DNA of 64,000 nt from CANJQJ01 sp964383565 (lineage in GTDB: Bacteria; Pseudomonadota; Alphaproteobacteria; Sphingomonadales; Sphingomonadaceae). Of this stretch, positions 49,444-58,301 are shown in pieces (position 1 is the stretch's first letter; each line of letters begins with the position of its first letter). The position numbers and the translations under genes are program-made. Below the pieces are notes generated by a model, which had not been told where the DNA came from, did no database searches, and saw only the letters and a list, made by a program, of their open reading frames with translations. Location: assembly GCA_964383565.1 (NCBI GenBank), contig CAYLIK010000001.1, positions 1 to 64,000 on the forward strand, written 5' to 3'.

Positions 49444-50765
49444 CAGATACGGCCGTGCGCGTAATCGTCGAGCAACTCGTGGAAGCGCTGGATGCGCTTT
49501 TCCTGATAGGTCAGGAATGAGCCCTTGAACCCGCGCGAATTGAGCCCCTGCTGCTGGCTGGTGCCGATGCTGAGATCCTGATCCGCGACGAAGCCCAGCG
49601 ACGTGCCGTCGCCATAGACAGAATGCTCATGCTCCGCCCATTTGAGCGGACGCGGGCCGACCGGCGTCTCGATGTCCTTCATGCCCGCAACCGGCGGCAC
49701 CAGAACCCAATGCTGGAACACGCATTTCTCGGGATCGGTCGGGTGCGGCTCAGTGCGCAGGATCTGGCACTGCTCGGGCGACATGGTGATCGTCAGGTTG
49801 GGAAACAGCGTGCAGTGGAAATAATCGACCAGCTGCTGATCGGTCATGTCCGGATAATTTTTGTAACCCCGCTCCGGCCCCAGCCGGCGCTTCGCCTCGA
49901 TGATCGCCGCCCGAATCTCGCCGGTGCGGCCCCTATAGTCCGCCGGATCGATGCCCCATGCCCGCGCGACATCGGCAAGCGGCCCCGGCACATCACCGAT
50001 CTGGAAACTTTCGTTGCGGGTGGTGGCCTGATGGCCCTTCATCCACATGCTGTTGTGGCCGCTGTCGTACATTGCGAACAGCGTGTCGGGCAGACCGTCG
50101 TTGATGAACATCGACAGTTCCGGATGGATCGTCGGAAGATGATAGCTCTCGTTGAAATTGTCGCGGATGATCTTCCAGTTGAACTCGCAATCGGCCGACA
50201 TGTAGAGAACGCGCACCCAGTCCTCGAGCCCGTAATTCTTGAGCATCTCGGGGAACGGATCGAGCCACTCCTTCAATGGCTTGGTCTCGGGGTCCATCGC
50301 GTAGAAGATGAACGGCCCCCAGGTGTCGCACTGGATCTCGCTCAGCGTCACCTTGCCACACGGATTGCCGCCGGGGAAATCATCCGGGTCCTGCACATGC
50401 GCGAGCACGCCGTCGGGCGTGAACTGCCAGCCATGATAACCGCAGGTGATCCGCTCACTGCCGCCGACATCGCCGACAATCAGCCGGTTCCCGCGATGCG
50501 GGCATGCGTTGAAGAACGCCTTGATCGATCCATCGGCCTGCTTGACCATGATGACCGATTCCTTGCCGAGATTGTGGCGGACGAAATCGCCCTCTTCCTC
50601 AAGCTCGGCGACCATCCCGCCAAGATGCCAGACGCGCGGCCAGAGATTCTTGTTCTCCAGCTCCATATAATCCTTGGAAATATAGCGCTCGGCGGTGATC
50701 GTATCGCCACGCACGGGCGGATCGAACCCTTCCGAATAGCGCGAAAGAAAGGCCTCGACGGTCAT
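49443..50765 (-). CDS. Rieske oxygenase alpha subunit (paralogue of 53677)
   Basis: A 440-residue Rieske oxygenase. Cluster ligands are C88/H90 (CPHRGN) and C108/H111 (CGYHGW). The mononuclear iron site is in RDNFNESYHLPTIHPEL, with H209 and H214 and a bridging acid near residue 202. The C-terminal FHELLDDY region is intact. The ATG at 50765 is spaced 6 bases from AGGAG and overlaps the stop of the NTF2 gene upstream (ATGA). It shares the NFNESYHLPT block and overall layout with the protein at 53677. Confidence 0.93.
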   Translation of the reverse strand: MTVEAFLSRYSEGFDPPVRGDTITAERYISKDYMELENKNLWPRVWHLGGMVAELEEEGDFVRHNLGKESVIMVKQADGSIKAFFNACPHRGNRLIVGDVGGSERITCGYHGWQFTPDGVLAHVQDPDDFPGGNPCGKVTLSEIQCDTWGPFIFYAMDPETKPLKEWLDPFPEMLKNYGLEDWVRVLYMSADCEFNWKIIRDNFNESYHLPTIHPELSMFINDGLPDTLFAMYDSGHNSMWMKGHQATTRNESFQIGDVPGPLADVARAWGIDPADYRGRTGEIRAAIIEAKRRLGPERGYKNYPDMTDQQLVDYFHCTLFPNLTITMSPEQCQILRTEPHPTDPEKCVFQHWVLVPPVAGMKDIETPVGPRPLKWAEHEHSVYGDGTSLGFVADQDLSIGTSQQQGLNSRGFKGSFLTYQEKRIQRFHELLDDYAHGRI

Positions 50766-51310
50766 GCTGCACTCCTGGGTTTTACGCTGGCCCAAAAACG
50801 GGTCTGGCTGAAGTCCTCGCCCCGCCGCGCGCCGCGCGGGATGGTGGGGTTGTCGATGTAGAAACTGCCGTCACTCGCGGGGTCGTTCCGGACCCAATCG
50901 ATTATCTCGCGGCGCTTGAGAATCCGCCACTCGCCATTTCGACAGGCATATTCGTCGACGTAACGGCCAGCGATCGACAGATCCATCGGCTGATCGCCGG
51001 GGATGCGGTGATAGGCGTAGAAATAGACCTCGCCGCTTGCCTTGTCGCCCTGCACGTCGAGCTGAACCTGCCCGATGATATGCTGGCTTCCGTCCAAATC
51101 GGCGAGGAAGCCCTGCGCGAAGGCAATAAACTCCTCCGGCGTGCCCGCCATCAGCCCGCAATCGACTATAGCGTCGTCATGAAAGGCCGAACGGTGCAGG
51201 ACCGGATCGAGCCGGTCCTGCGCGCGCATGTAGCGGCAGAGCGCGTCATATATATCCCGCCGGGCGGCGAGATCGCGCACCTCGGCTTCGAGATCGAAGG
51301 GCTTGCTCAT
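50762..51310 (-). CDS. NTF2/SnoaL-like protein coupled to a Rieske oxygenase
   Basis: A 182-residue NTF2-fold protein, longer than most SnoaL-like proteins and close in size to ring-hydroxylating dioxygenase beta subunits. Helical start IYDALCRYMRAQDRLDP; closing strands EWRILKRREIIDW. The ATG overlaps the SDR stop, and its own stop overlaps the Rieske start, so it sits locked between them. It could be an isomerase/dehydratase or an unrecognised partner subunit of the oxygenase; sequence alone does not decide. Confidence 0.8.
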   Translation of the reverse strand: MSKPFDLEAEVRDLAARRDIYDALCRYMRAQDRLDPVLHRSAFHDDAIVDCGLMAGTPEEFIAFAQGFLADLDGSQHIIGQVQLDVQGDKASGEVYFYAYHRIPGDQPMDLSIAGRYVDEYACRNGEWRILKRREIIDWVRNDPASDGSFYIDNPTIPRGARRGEDFSQTRFWASVKPRSAA

Positions 51311-52053
51311 TGCATCGTCTCGCCATTGTCGATGGTGATGGTGGTGCCGGTGATGTGCCGCCCCTCGTCGCTAGCGAGATAGAGGACCATGCTGGCGATA
51401 TCGCTTGGCTCGCCCATGCCGTGGTTCTGGATCTGGTCGAGGCCGGCAGCTTCCTGCGGCAGCTCGGCGAGCGCCTGCGCGGTCATCGGCGTGACGATGG
51501 CCCCCGGCGCGATAGCGTTGACCCGGATGCGGTAATTCTGCTCGCGGCAATGCACGGCGATGCTGCGCGTCATGCCGATGATCCCGGCCTTCGCGGCGGT
51601 ATAGCCGGGAATGGTGCTGATCCCTTTCAGACCCGCGACCGATGACATGTTGATGATCGATCCCGAGCCGTCTTTCGACATATGCGGGATCGCTGCCCGG
51701 CAGCCGAGGAACGTGCCGTTCAGCATCACTTCGGTCTGCAAGCGGAAGTCCTCGTAAGACCCATTCTCGACCGTGCCGAACCGAACCAGCCCCGCATTGT
51801 TGACGAGTATATCGAGCCGGCCGAAACGCTTGAGCGTTTCCGCGACCACTTCATTCCACCGCGCCTCATCCCGTACGTCCTGCTGCAGAAACAGACCGTC
51901 AATTTCGGCGGCGACGCTATTGCCTAGCGCTTCCTGCATGTCGGTGATGACGACCTTCGCGCCTTCACGCGCCAGCACGCGCGCATCCTCGGCGCCGAGC
52001 CCGGAGGCCCCGCCCGTGATGATCGCAACCCTGCCTGCCAAACGTCCGCTCAT
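51307..52053 (-). CDS. Short-chain dehydrogenase/reductase (SDR)
   Basis: A 248-residue classical SDR with TGGASGLG at 13-20, NNAG at 85-88, Ser137/138, Tyr151 and Lys155 (YTAAK), and VITDMQ favouring NAD. It resembles the 3-alpha/20-beta-hydroxysteroid dehydrogenase-like group, although such naming is only family-level. Start and stop both overlap neighbouring genes (P450 upstream, NTF2 downstream), consistent with a single polycistronic message. Confidence 0.9.
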   Translation of the reverse strand: MSGRLAGRVAIITGGASGLGAEDARVLAREGAKVVITDMQEALGNSVAAEIDGLFLQQDVRDEARWNEVVAETLKRFGRLDILVNNAGLVRFGTVENGSYEDFRLQTEVMLNGTFLGCRAAIPHMSKDGSGSIINMSSVAGLKGISTIPGYTAAKAGIIGMTRSIAVHCREQNYRIRVNAIAPGAIVTPMTAQALAELPQEAAGLDQIQNHGMGEPSDIASMVLYLASDEGRHITGTTITIDNGETMQ

Positions 52054-53255
52054 TCCGTATCCCACTTCAAACAGAGTCTGTTGATGCTGCCGACGATCCC
52101 GCCGCCGCAGCCGGTGTCGGCATCGTCCGCCACCTCGAATTCGGGGATGCGCTTCAGCCATTCCTCGATCGTGATCGCGACTTCGGCGCGCGCGAGTTCC
52201 TGACCGGGGCACATGTGCGGCCCGCTGCCGAACGCGGAATGCCGCGCCCGCTTGCGCGTGAAATCGACACGCATCGGATCGTCGTTGATCTCGTCGTCGA
52301 TGCCGTGAACTACTGTCGGGATCGCGATCAGCTCGCCCGCTTTCAGCTGGACGCCGCGATAGTCCATGTCCTTGCGCACGGTGCGCGCGATGGTGACGAG
52401 GCCGAAGCGGCGGAACAGTTCGTGCGTCGCCTGTGGAATGGCGGATGGATCGGTAGCCAATGCTTTTCGCGCCTCGGGATTGCGCGCGAGAAACAGCATT
52501 GCGAAGCCGAGGAAATTCACCACCGTATCGACGCCCGCGATCAGGATCTGGGTCGCGAGTGACAGCGCTTCCTCCTGATCCAGCGTCCGGCCATCCATGT
52601 CGGCGGTGATGATGTAGCTGATCAGATCGTCGCCGGGATCGGCGCGGCGCTCGGCGATGATCGGCGCAAGATAATCATAAAAGGCCTGCTTCGCGACGTC
52701 GAATGGCATCACAGGCTCGGGACGGGTGATGCTCTCGGCCCAGAGCTGGATCTTCGGCGCATCCGCCATCGGCAGGTTCACGATCGCCATGAAAAGACGG
52801 ATCGGGAAGACGCGCGCAAAGCTGTTGGTGAAGTCGCAATGCCCTTCGTCAACAAAGCTGTCGATCAACTCGGCGGCGACGCGATGAACATTGTCGCTCA
52901 TCCGCCGCACCGCCGCCGGGGCGAAGGTGGCGTTGAGGAGCAGTCGGTAAGGCCGGTGCGCGGGCGGATCGATCGTGGTCGGGATCATCCCGTGCATTTC
53001 GCCGATCGACTTGGGGATGATGATGATCCGCGAAGAGAAACGCTCATGATCGGACTGCACCTCGGCGAGCACATCGCCCCGCATCGCGATCCAGTGCCCC
53101 TCGTTGCGCGGCGTCCAGACGAGGTCGTCGGTCGTCGCCTGAAGGTCCGCCCAGGCGCGGTGATAATCGTCCGCCATGCCCGGCACGGCATAGATATCAA
53201 CGTCGACCACGCGGGCCGCCGGCACATGCTCGGGACGGGCGACGGCGGCCTGCAC
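52050..53255 (-). CDS. Cytochrome P450
   Basis: A 401-residue soluble bacterial P450 that would hydroxylate a hydrophobic substrate with O2 and two electrons. The haem-binding loop is FGSGPHMCPGQ with Cys349 as axial ligand, the I-helix oxygen-binding segment is AGVDTV, and the K-helix ExxR is ELFR. No ferredoxin or reductase gene adjoins it. The start is a GTG at 53255, placed two bases after the stop codon of the NTF2 gene. Layout resembles P450cam-type enzymes acting on terpenoids and steroids, which is suggestive only. Confidence 0.92.
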   Translation of the reverse strand: MQAAVARPEHVPAARVVDVDIYAVPGMADDYHRAWADLQATTDDLVWTPRNEGHWIAMRGDVLAEVQSDHERFSSRIIIIPKSIGEMHGMIPTTIDPPAHRPYRLLLNATFAPAAVRRMSDNVHRVAAELIDSFVDEGHCDFTNSFARVFPIRLFMAIVNLPMADAPKIQLWAESITRPEPVMPFDVAKQAFYDYLAPIIAERRADPGDDLISYIITADMDGRTLDQEEALSLATQILIAGVDTVVNFLGFAMLFLARNPEARKALATDPSAIPQATHELFRRFGLVTIARTVRKDMDYRGVQLKAGELIAIPTVVHGIDDEINDDPMRVDFTRKRARHSAFGSGPHMCPGQELARAEVAITIEEWLKRIPEFEVADDADTGCGGGIVGSINRLCLKWDTE

Positions 53256-53257
53256 GA

Positions 53258-53677
53258 TCAGCCGACCCCGATGTGCAGGACTTCGTAGCTGCGCTTCTTG
53301 AACTGCCAGCGCCCGTCCCGTTTCACATAGGTGTCGCTATACTTGCCCGTCCAGCGCTGGGTCTTGCCCTCGGCATCGGTGTTGAGCTCGCTGGTGTAGA
53401 CATGGCCGGTGGCGCTATCGCCATCGATCGCGACCGCGCCGAGCGTCTGGATGTTCACCTGAAACGGCCAGCCCGGCATCGCCGCTTCCCATGCGGCGCG
53501 GATCGCGGTGCGGCCCTCGATCTTCTCCATCCCGGGAATGGCGGGGAGCGACCAGATCGAGTCCTCCGCCCAGCAATCGCCCCAGGCATCGCCGTCATAA
53601 CGGGTGACGGCGTCGCCATAGGTGGCGACAAGCTCGTGAATGGCGAGGCGGTCCTCGACCGGGCCAGTAAATGTCAT
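53258..53677 (-). CDS. NTF2/SnoaL-like protein coupled to a Rieske oxygenase
   Basis: A 139-residue NTF2-fold protein, paralogous to the one at 19366 (shared FTGPxEDRLAI opening and WAED segment). Its ATG shares a base with the stop codon of the Rieske gene upstream (TGATG), and the P450 start follows its own stop by two bases. The recurrent pairing of this subfamily with Rieske genes suggests a shared reaction. Catalytic residues are not certain. Confidence 0.82.
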   Translation of the reverse strand: MTFTGPVEDRLAIHELVATYGDAVTRYDGDAWGDCWAEDSIWSLPAIPGMEKIEGRTAIRAAWEAAMPGWPFQVNIQTLGAVAIDGDSATGHVYTSELNTDAEGKTQRWTGKYSDTYVKRDGRWQFKKRSYEVLHIGVG

Positions 53678-55017
53678 CAGCGGCGTCCTTCCAGATAATC
53701 GTTGAGCACTTCGTGAAAACGGCGGACGCGGCTCTCCTGTCCGGAGAGGTAGCAATCCTCATAGGCGAGCGAGTGGAAGCCCTGCTGCTGGGCCACCGCA
53801 ACGCTCAGATCCTGATCGATGAAATCGCCGAGATGATGGCCGCCCGAGCTGTCGCCAAAGTCGGTAATCTCATGCTCGGCTTCGGCAAGCGGGCGCGGGC
53901 CATAGACGGTCGGAACCTCGCTCTGTCCCTCGACCTTCGGCGCCAGATACCAGTAATCGAAGGTGCACCATTCGGGATCGTGCCCGTCCGGCTCGGTTCT
54001 GAAGAAATGCACGCCGTCCGACGTCCCGGTGATCGTCACATTAGGGAACAAAGTGTGGTGGAAATAATCGGTCAGCTCGTCATCGAGCAGCGCCTCGAAA
54101 TGGCGATAGCCACGCTCCGGCCCAAGCGCGCGCTTGGCCTTCTGCAGCGCAATCCGTCCGTCACGTGCGCGCCCGGCGAAATCGGCGGGATCGAGGCCCC
54201 ACTCTGTCAGCATATATTCCCAGATCGGCTCGACCTCGTTGGGATGCTGCGCGCGCAGGCTCGGCTGGCCCTGCTCGATCATCCGGTTGTGGCCGTTGGG
54301 GAACATGTCGAAGAGGGTGTTCTTGTAATCCTCGTCGATCATTTCGCGCATCTGCGGATGCACCGTCGGCAGATGATAGCTTTCGTTGAAATTGTCGGGC
54401 GAGAATTTCCAGTTGGTGTTGACCCGGACGGTCAGCCACACGACCCGCGTCAGCTTGTCCAGCTGCCGGCTCTCCATCAATTCCGGCATCGGATAGAGAT
54501 AATCGCGCAGCGGCAGCGCGTTCGGATCGAACGAATACCAGACGAACCCGCCCCAGCTCTCGCAGAGCAGTTCCTTCATGTGGAGCTTGCCGCACGGATT
54601 GCCCTGCGGAAAATCGTCCGCATCCTGCGCCTCGTTCAGCACGCCATCGAGCCCGTAGCGCCAGCCATGATAGGGGCAGGTGAAGCCGTTCGGCACCCCG
54701 CCCTCGGGCGACTGGACGAGGCGATTGCCGCGATGCGCGCAGCTATTGTGGAAGGCGCGGACCGAGCCATCCTCCTGCCGCACGAGGATGACCGATTGCC
54801 GCAAGAAATTATGGGTGACGAAGTCGCCCGCTTCCTCAAGCTGGGCTTCGCGCCCACCGACATGCCACACGCGTTTCCACATGCGGTCCCATTCACGCTG
54901 GGCGAACTCGCGGGAATAATAGCGCTCGCCCGTGATCGGATCGCCGCGCAGCGGAATCGCGCCGCCTTCGGGCACCGTTGGGTAGGTTTTCGCTTCGGGC
55001 GGTCGGGTGTGGAGCAT
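53677..55017 (-). CDS. Rieske oxygenase alpha subunit (paralogue of 49443)
   Basis: A 446-residue Rieske oxygenase with cluster ligands C93/H95 (CAHRGN) and C114/H117 (CPYHGW). Mononuclear iron ligands are H215 and H220 in NFNESYHLPTVHPQ. The C-terminus, including the SRVRRFHEVLNDY stretch, is intact. The ATG at 55017 has GGAGAGG 7 bases upstream. It is the first gene of the nine-gene leftward operon and diverges from another Rieske gene at 55177. Confidence 0.93.
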   Translation of the reverse strand: MLHTRPPEAKTYPTVPEGGAIPLRGDPITGERYYSREFAQREWDRMWKRVWHVGGREAQLEEAGDFVTHNFLRQSVILVRQEDGSVRAFHNSCAHRGNRLVQSPEGGVPNGFTCPYHGWRYGLDGVLNEAQDADDFPQGNPCGKLHMKELLCESWGGFVWYSFDPNALPLRDYLYPMPELMESRQLDKLTRVVWLTVRVNTNWKFSPDNFNESYHLPTVHPQMREMIDEDYKNTLFDMFPNGHNRMIEQGQPSLRAQHPNEVEPIWEYMLTEWGLDPADFAGRARDGRIALQKAKRALGPERGYRHFEALLDDELTDYFHHTLFPNVTITGTSDGVHFFRTEPDGHDPEWCTFDYWYLAPKVEGQSEVPTVYGPRPLAEAEHEITDFGDSSGGHHLGDFIDQDLSVAVAQQQGFHSLAYEDCYLSGQESRVRRFHEVLNDYLEGRR

Positions 55018-55176
55018 GACAATACCTCTCCATGTCCGGCGCCGTTTTGACGCTCGCACCGAGCTTATCGGCCTGCGCGCTGCCCTGCGCCAACTGGCAC
55101 TATTCGCAGCTTTCGGAACGCATCGTTTTTATGACAGGCGTTGGAAATAAAACCGACTCGGCCCAGGAGAGTGATG

Positions 55177-56589
55177 ATGGATATGGCCATAACCGCGCCA
55201 GCCCCCGGCGAAGCCCGCTGCCCCGGCGCCCCGAGCGTTCAGGACGTACTCGACAGCGATCCCGACAAGGCGCGCCAGCCCGCCTCCTACCGCCTCGACA
55301 GCTACCGCTTCCTCGGCGACAAGGATATTCCGTTCGAGCGCTACACCAGCCCCGATTTCTTCAAGGCCGAGATCGATCTGATGTGGTCGCGCGTCTGGCA
55401 ATGGGCCTGCCGCGAGGAGCATATCGCCGAGGCCGGCGACTATTATGTCTATGACGTCGGCCCCTATTCGCTGCTCATCACGCGCGACGAGAATGACGAG
55501 ATCCACGCTTACTACAATGCCTGCCTCCATCGCGGCACCAAGCTGAAGCCGAGCTTCACCGAAGGCTACAGCCCCAAGCTCGCCTGTCCCTTCCACGGCT
55601 GGACATGGAATTTGGAAGGCAAGCTGATCGACCTGCCCTGCGCCTGGGACTTCCCCCATGTGGACAAGGAGGAATTCAAGCTGCCCGAGGCCCGCGTCGG
55701 CGTGTGGGGCGGCTTCGTCTTCATCTGCCTCGACGATGATGCGCCGTCGCTTGAGGAGTATCTCGCGCCCCTCCCGGAACATGCTGCGCACGCAGAGTTG
55801 GCCGACCGCTACGTCTCGCTCCACGTCCAGAAGGAATTGCCCTGCAACTGGAAGGTGGCGTCGGAGGCGTTCCTTGAATCCTACCACACTCATGTCACCC
55901 ATCCGCAACTCCAGAACGGCACGGGCGACATCAACACCCAGTACGATACCTTCTCCGCGCATGTGAACCGGCTGATCAGCCTCGCCGGGGTCGCCAGCCC
56001 CTACAGCGGCAATGAGGTGGCCCAGCAGACCATCCTCGACACGATGGTGCTGGGCGACCGCTCTGCGATCGGCGATGCGCTCACTATGACCGAGGGCGGA
56101 TCGGCGCGCACCGTGATGGGCGATTTTTTCAAAGGCATGATCAAGGCCGGCGGCAAGGATCTCGACGATCGCTCGACCAGCGAGATCATAGACACGGTCG
56201 GCTATTTCGTGTTCCCGAACGGCCACTTCTTCCTCGCCCCGTCCTTCCCGATCATCTACCGCTTCCGCCCGCTCGGCATGGACCCGACCAAGGCGCTGTT
56301 CGACCTGCTCCTCCTCGCGCCGCTCCCGCCGGGCGGCCGCCCCGCGCCCTACGAGGCAGTGCGGATAGGCATCGAGGACAGCTATTCGAGCGTACCGGGG
56401 GTCGATCCGTCGCTTGGCGAGATCTACGATCAGGACACGGGCAATATGGGCTGGATGCAGGAAGGCATGGGCGCGGCAAAGAAGAAGACCGCGACCTTCG
56501 CCAACTATCAGGAATCGCGCATCCGCCACATCCACCAGACCCTCGACACTTATCTCGGCCTGGAAGGCACGGAACTGGCGGCGAGCTGA
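55177..56589 (+). CDS. Rieske oxygenase alpha subunit (paralogue of 60654)
   Basis: A 470-residue Rieske oxygenase with cluster ligands C116/H118 (CLHRGTKL) and C137/H140 (CPFHGW). Iron ligands H237 and H242 lie in ESYHTHVTHPQ. It shares the CREEHIAEAGDYYVYDVG-type block and a CPGAPSVQDVL N-terminal motif with the protein at 60654. Three ATG codons lie close together (55174, 55177, 55183); 55177 has the best distance (7 bases) to AGGAG. Its stop overlaps the start of a TetR-type regulator gene. Confidence 0.93.
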   Translation: MDMAITAPAPGEARCPGAPSVQDVLDSDPDKARQPASYRLDSYRFLGDKDIPFERYTSPDFFKAEIDLMWSRVWQWACREEHIAEAGDYYVYDVGPYSLLITRDENDEIHAYYNACLHRGTKLKPSFTEGYSPKLACPFHGWTWNLEGKLIDLPCAWDFPHVDKEEFKLPEARVGVWGGFVFICLDDDAPSLEEYLAPLPEHAAHAELADRYVSLHVQKELPCNWKVASEAFLESYHTHVTHPQLQNGTGDINTQYDTFSAHVNRLISLAGVASPYSGNEVAQQTILDTMVLGDRSAIGDALTMTEGGSARTVMGDFFKGMIKAGGKDLDDRSTSEIIDTVGYFVFPNGHFFLAPSFPIIYRFRPLGMDPTKALFDLLLLAPLPPGGRPAPYEAVRIGIEDSYSSVPGVDPSLGEIYDQDTGNMGWMQEGMGAAKKKTATFANYQESRIRHIHQTLDTYLGLEGTELAAS

Positions 56590-57164
56590 TGCCGCTTGTC
56601 GTCAATCACGACGCGCGCAGGCGCGAGGTAGCGCTGATCGCCGCTCGCCTGATCGCGGCATCGGGGCTGGAGGCCGTCACCGTGCGCGACGTCGCGCGGG
56701 TGGCCGGGTTCAGCACGGCGGTCGTCTCCTATTATTTCGAGAACAAGCGTGCTTTGCTGATGTTCGTTTATCGCATGGCGGCGTTGGACACAGTCGAACG
56801 CGTCCGCCGCCGCCGCAATCGCGGTGCGGATATCCAACGCTGCCTCGAAGCCATCCTCCCCCTCGACCGCCAGCGCCGCGACCGCTGGAAAGTCTGGTTC
56901 GCCTTCTGGGGCATGGCCGGCGACGATCCCGAATTCGCGGCGGAGCAGCAGTTGCGCGGCCGCGAGGCAAGGATGCTGTTTTCGGAGTTGCTTGAGACAG
57001 CCTCGACGATCCCGGCGGAGACGCCGGAGCATCGCGACATTCAGGCGCGCCGTTTACTCACGATGGTGACGGGCCTGTCGGGACAGGCGACTTACGATCC
57101 AACGGATTGGCCCGCGAGCCGCCAAAGAGCGTTGCTGGCGGCCGAGATCGCTACGCTCGCTTAA
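56589..57164 (+). CDS. TetR-family transcriptional regulator (BetI-like)
   Basis: A 191-residue regulator. The N-terminal helix-turn-helix spans about 14-60, with VRDVARVAGFSTAVVSYYF as the recognition region, and the C-terminal ligand domain resembles the BetI/TetR_C_6 type. Its ATG shares a base with the stop codon of the Rieske gene upstream (TGATG), so regulator and oxygenase are co-expressed. It is a good candidate autoregulator of the 55018-55176 divergent promoter region, by inference. Confidence 0.88.
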   Translation: MPLVVNHDARRREVALIAARLIAASGLEAVTVRDVARVAGFSTAVVSYYFENKRALLMFVYRMAALDTVERVRRRRNRGADIQRCLEAILPLDRQRRDRWKVWFAFWGMAGDDPEFAAEQQLRGREARMLFSELLETASTIPAETPEHRDIQARRLLTMVTGLSGQATYDPTDWPASRQRALLAAEIATLA

Positions 57165-57188
57165 CGCCCCTCCCCTGAAGGAGAGGCG
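57165..57188. terminator. Hairpin between convergent TetR and NTF2 genes
   Basis: CGCCCCTCC at 57165-57173 pairs with GGAGAGGCG at 57180-57188, with one mismatch and a CCTGAA loop. No good T-run follows. It is the third example of the CCCCTCC-type hairpin at the end of convergent operons in this window. Confidence 0.5.
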
Positions 57189-57194
57189 AATAAG

Positions 57195-58241
57195 TTACAG
57201 GCTCGCCCAATGAGCATAGACCGGGTCTTCACGCCCGAATTGTCCCCGGTTGGAGAGAGCCGCATAGAACCCTTCGAACGTGTTCGTCGTCTCCGCGCTC
57301 GTCGTCCAATCCGCCACGAAAGTCCGCGACTTGATCTTCCAAACCCCGTCCCGCCGCGCATAGCTGTCGATGTAGCGCCCGCCGGTCATCACATCCTGAC
57401 CGCCCGCCGTCATCTGCGCGATCACATAATGCTCGCCGATCGCATGATCGCCCGTCACCTCGACCCACTCGTTCGCGACCGAATGAAAGCAGTAATCGAG
57501 ATTGCCGGTGACGAAGGCCACGATCTGTTCGGCGAACTCAGCGCCCGATCCGTTGATCACGCCGGAAATCACCGTCGAATCCTCATGGAAAATCGACTTG
57601 AGCAACTCGACATCGCCCCGATCGACACCCCGCGCATAGGCCATCGCGAGATCATGGACAGCGATCCGGGAAAGCGCGGCGTCGAGCGCGGCGGCGTCAG
57701 GCTGGGCAGTCATGGTATTGGCTCCTGAAAAAGACGCTTGAGCAAGGGCGAGCAGCGCGCGGCCGGGATCGGCGGCGCCCTTGCCGCCACTCGGCACATA
57801 GTTGGCATGGGATACCGGCGGATCGTTCCGCACGGCGGTGTTGGGCCGGTTGGTATTACCCTCCAACAGATAGGTGCGGTGGGTCAGCTTCCACTCGCCG
57901 TCGCGCAGCGCGTGGCTGTCGAGATAGCGGCCGAACACGATGCGCTGCATCTCGGCCTCCTCGACATAGGCCATGACATAGGATTCGGAGATGGCCCGGT
58001 CCCCCGCCACCTTGATCCACATGTTGCAGGTCCGGTGCAGCGTGGGCAGCGAACCCTTCTGCGCCTGCGCGAGCATAGCCACCAGATCGGCGGCGGGGCC
58101 AGCGAAGAAGCCATAATCGACCGTCGCGTCCGGGTGATAGGCAGCCGACAGCAGGTTGAGATCAGCACGATCCACCCCCCGGCTGTGGATCGAAAGTATA
58201 TTCTTGATCGCGTGGTGGGCGATCAGATCATGCGGTGACAT
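57195..58241 (-). CDS. Tandem NTF2/SnoaL-like fusion protein
   Basis: A 348-residue protein made of two NTF2-fold domains, about 1-135 and 180-330, joined by an alanine-rich linker. Both copies carry the same layout: an xxGVDRxDxxLL helix (SRGVDRADLNLL and ARGVDRGDVELL), a G-R-Y-x-D-S strand, and a closing D/DGxWK(L/I) strand. Inside the linker an AGGAG lies 8 bases before an in-frame ATG at 57713, so the second domain may also be made as a separate 172-residue protein. It lies downstream of the TonB receptor terminator. Isomerase or dehydratase activity is possible. Confidence 0.85.
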   Translation of the reverse strand: MSPHDLIAHHAIKNILSIHSRGVDRADLNLLSAAYHPDATVDYGFFAGPAADLVAMLAQAQKGSLPTLHRTCNMWIKVAGDRAISESYVMAYVEEAEMQRIVFGRYLDSHALRDGEWKLTHRTYLLEGNTNRPNTAVRNDPPVSHANYVPSGGKGAADPGRALLALAQASFSGANTMTAQPDAAALDAALSRIAVHDLAMAYARGVDRGDVELLKSIFHEDSTVISGVINGSGAEFAEQIVAFVTGNLDYCFHSVANEWVEVTGDHAIGEHYVIAQMTAGGQDVMTGGRYIDSYARRDGVWKIKSRTFVADWTTSAETTNTFEGFYAALSNRGQFGREDPVYAHWASL

Positions 58242-58251
58242 GCGTCACTCC

Positions 58252-58291
58252 AGAAAAAGATGCCCCGCGACACTTATCGCATCGCGGGGCA
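58252..58291 (-). terminator. Rho-independent terminator of the TonB receptor at 58302
   Basis: TGCCCCGCGA at 58261-58270 pairs perfectly with TCGCGGGGCA at 58282-58291 around an 11-base loop. Read leftwards, the stem is followed by TCTTTTTC. It ends the Rieske-receptor transcript and leaves the tandem NTF2 gene needing its own promoter or read-through. Confidence 0.9.
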
Positions 58292-58301
58292 GCAGGGGGG
58301 A

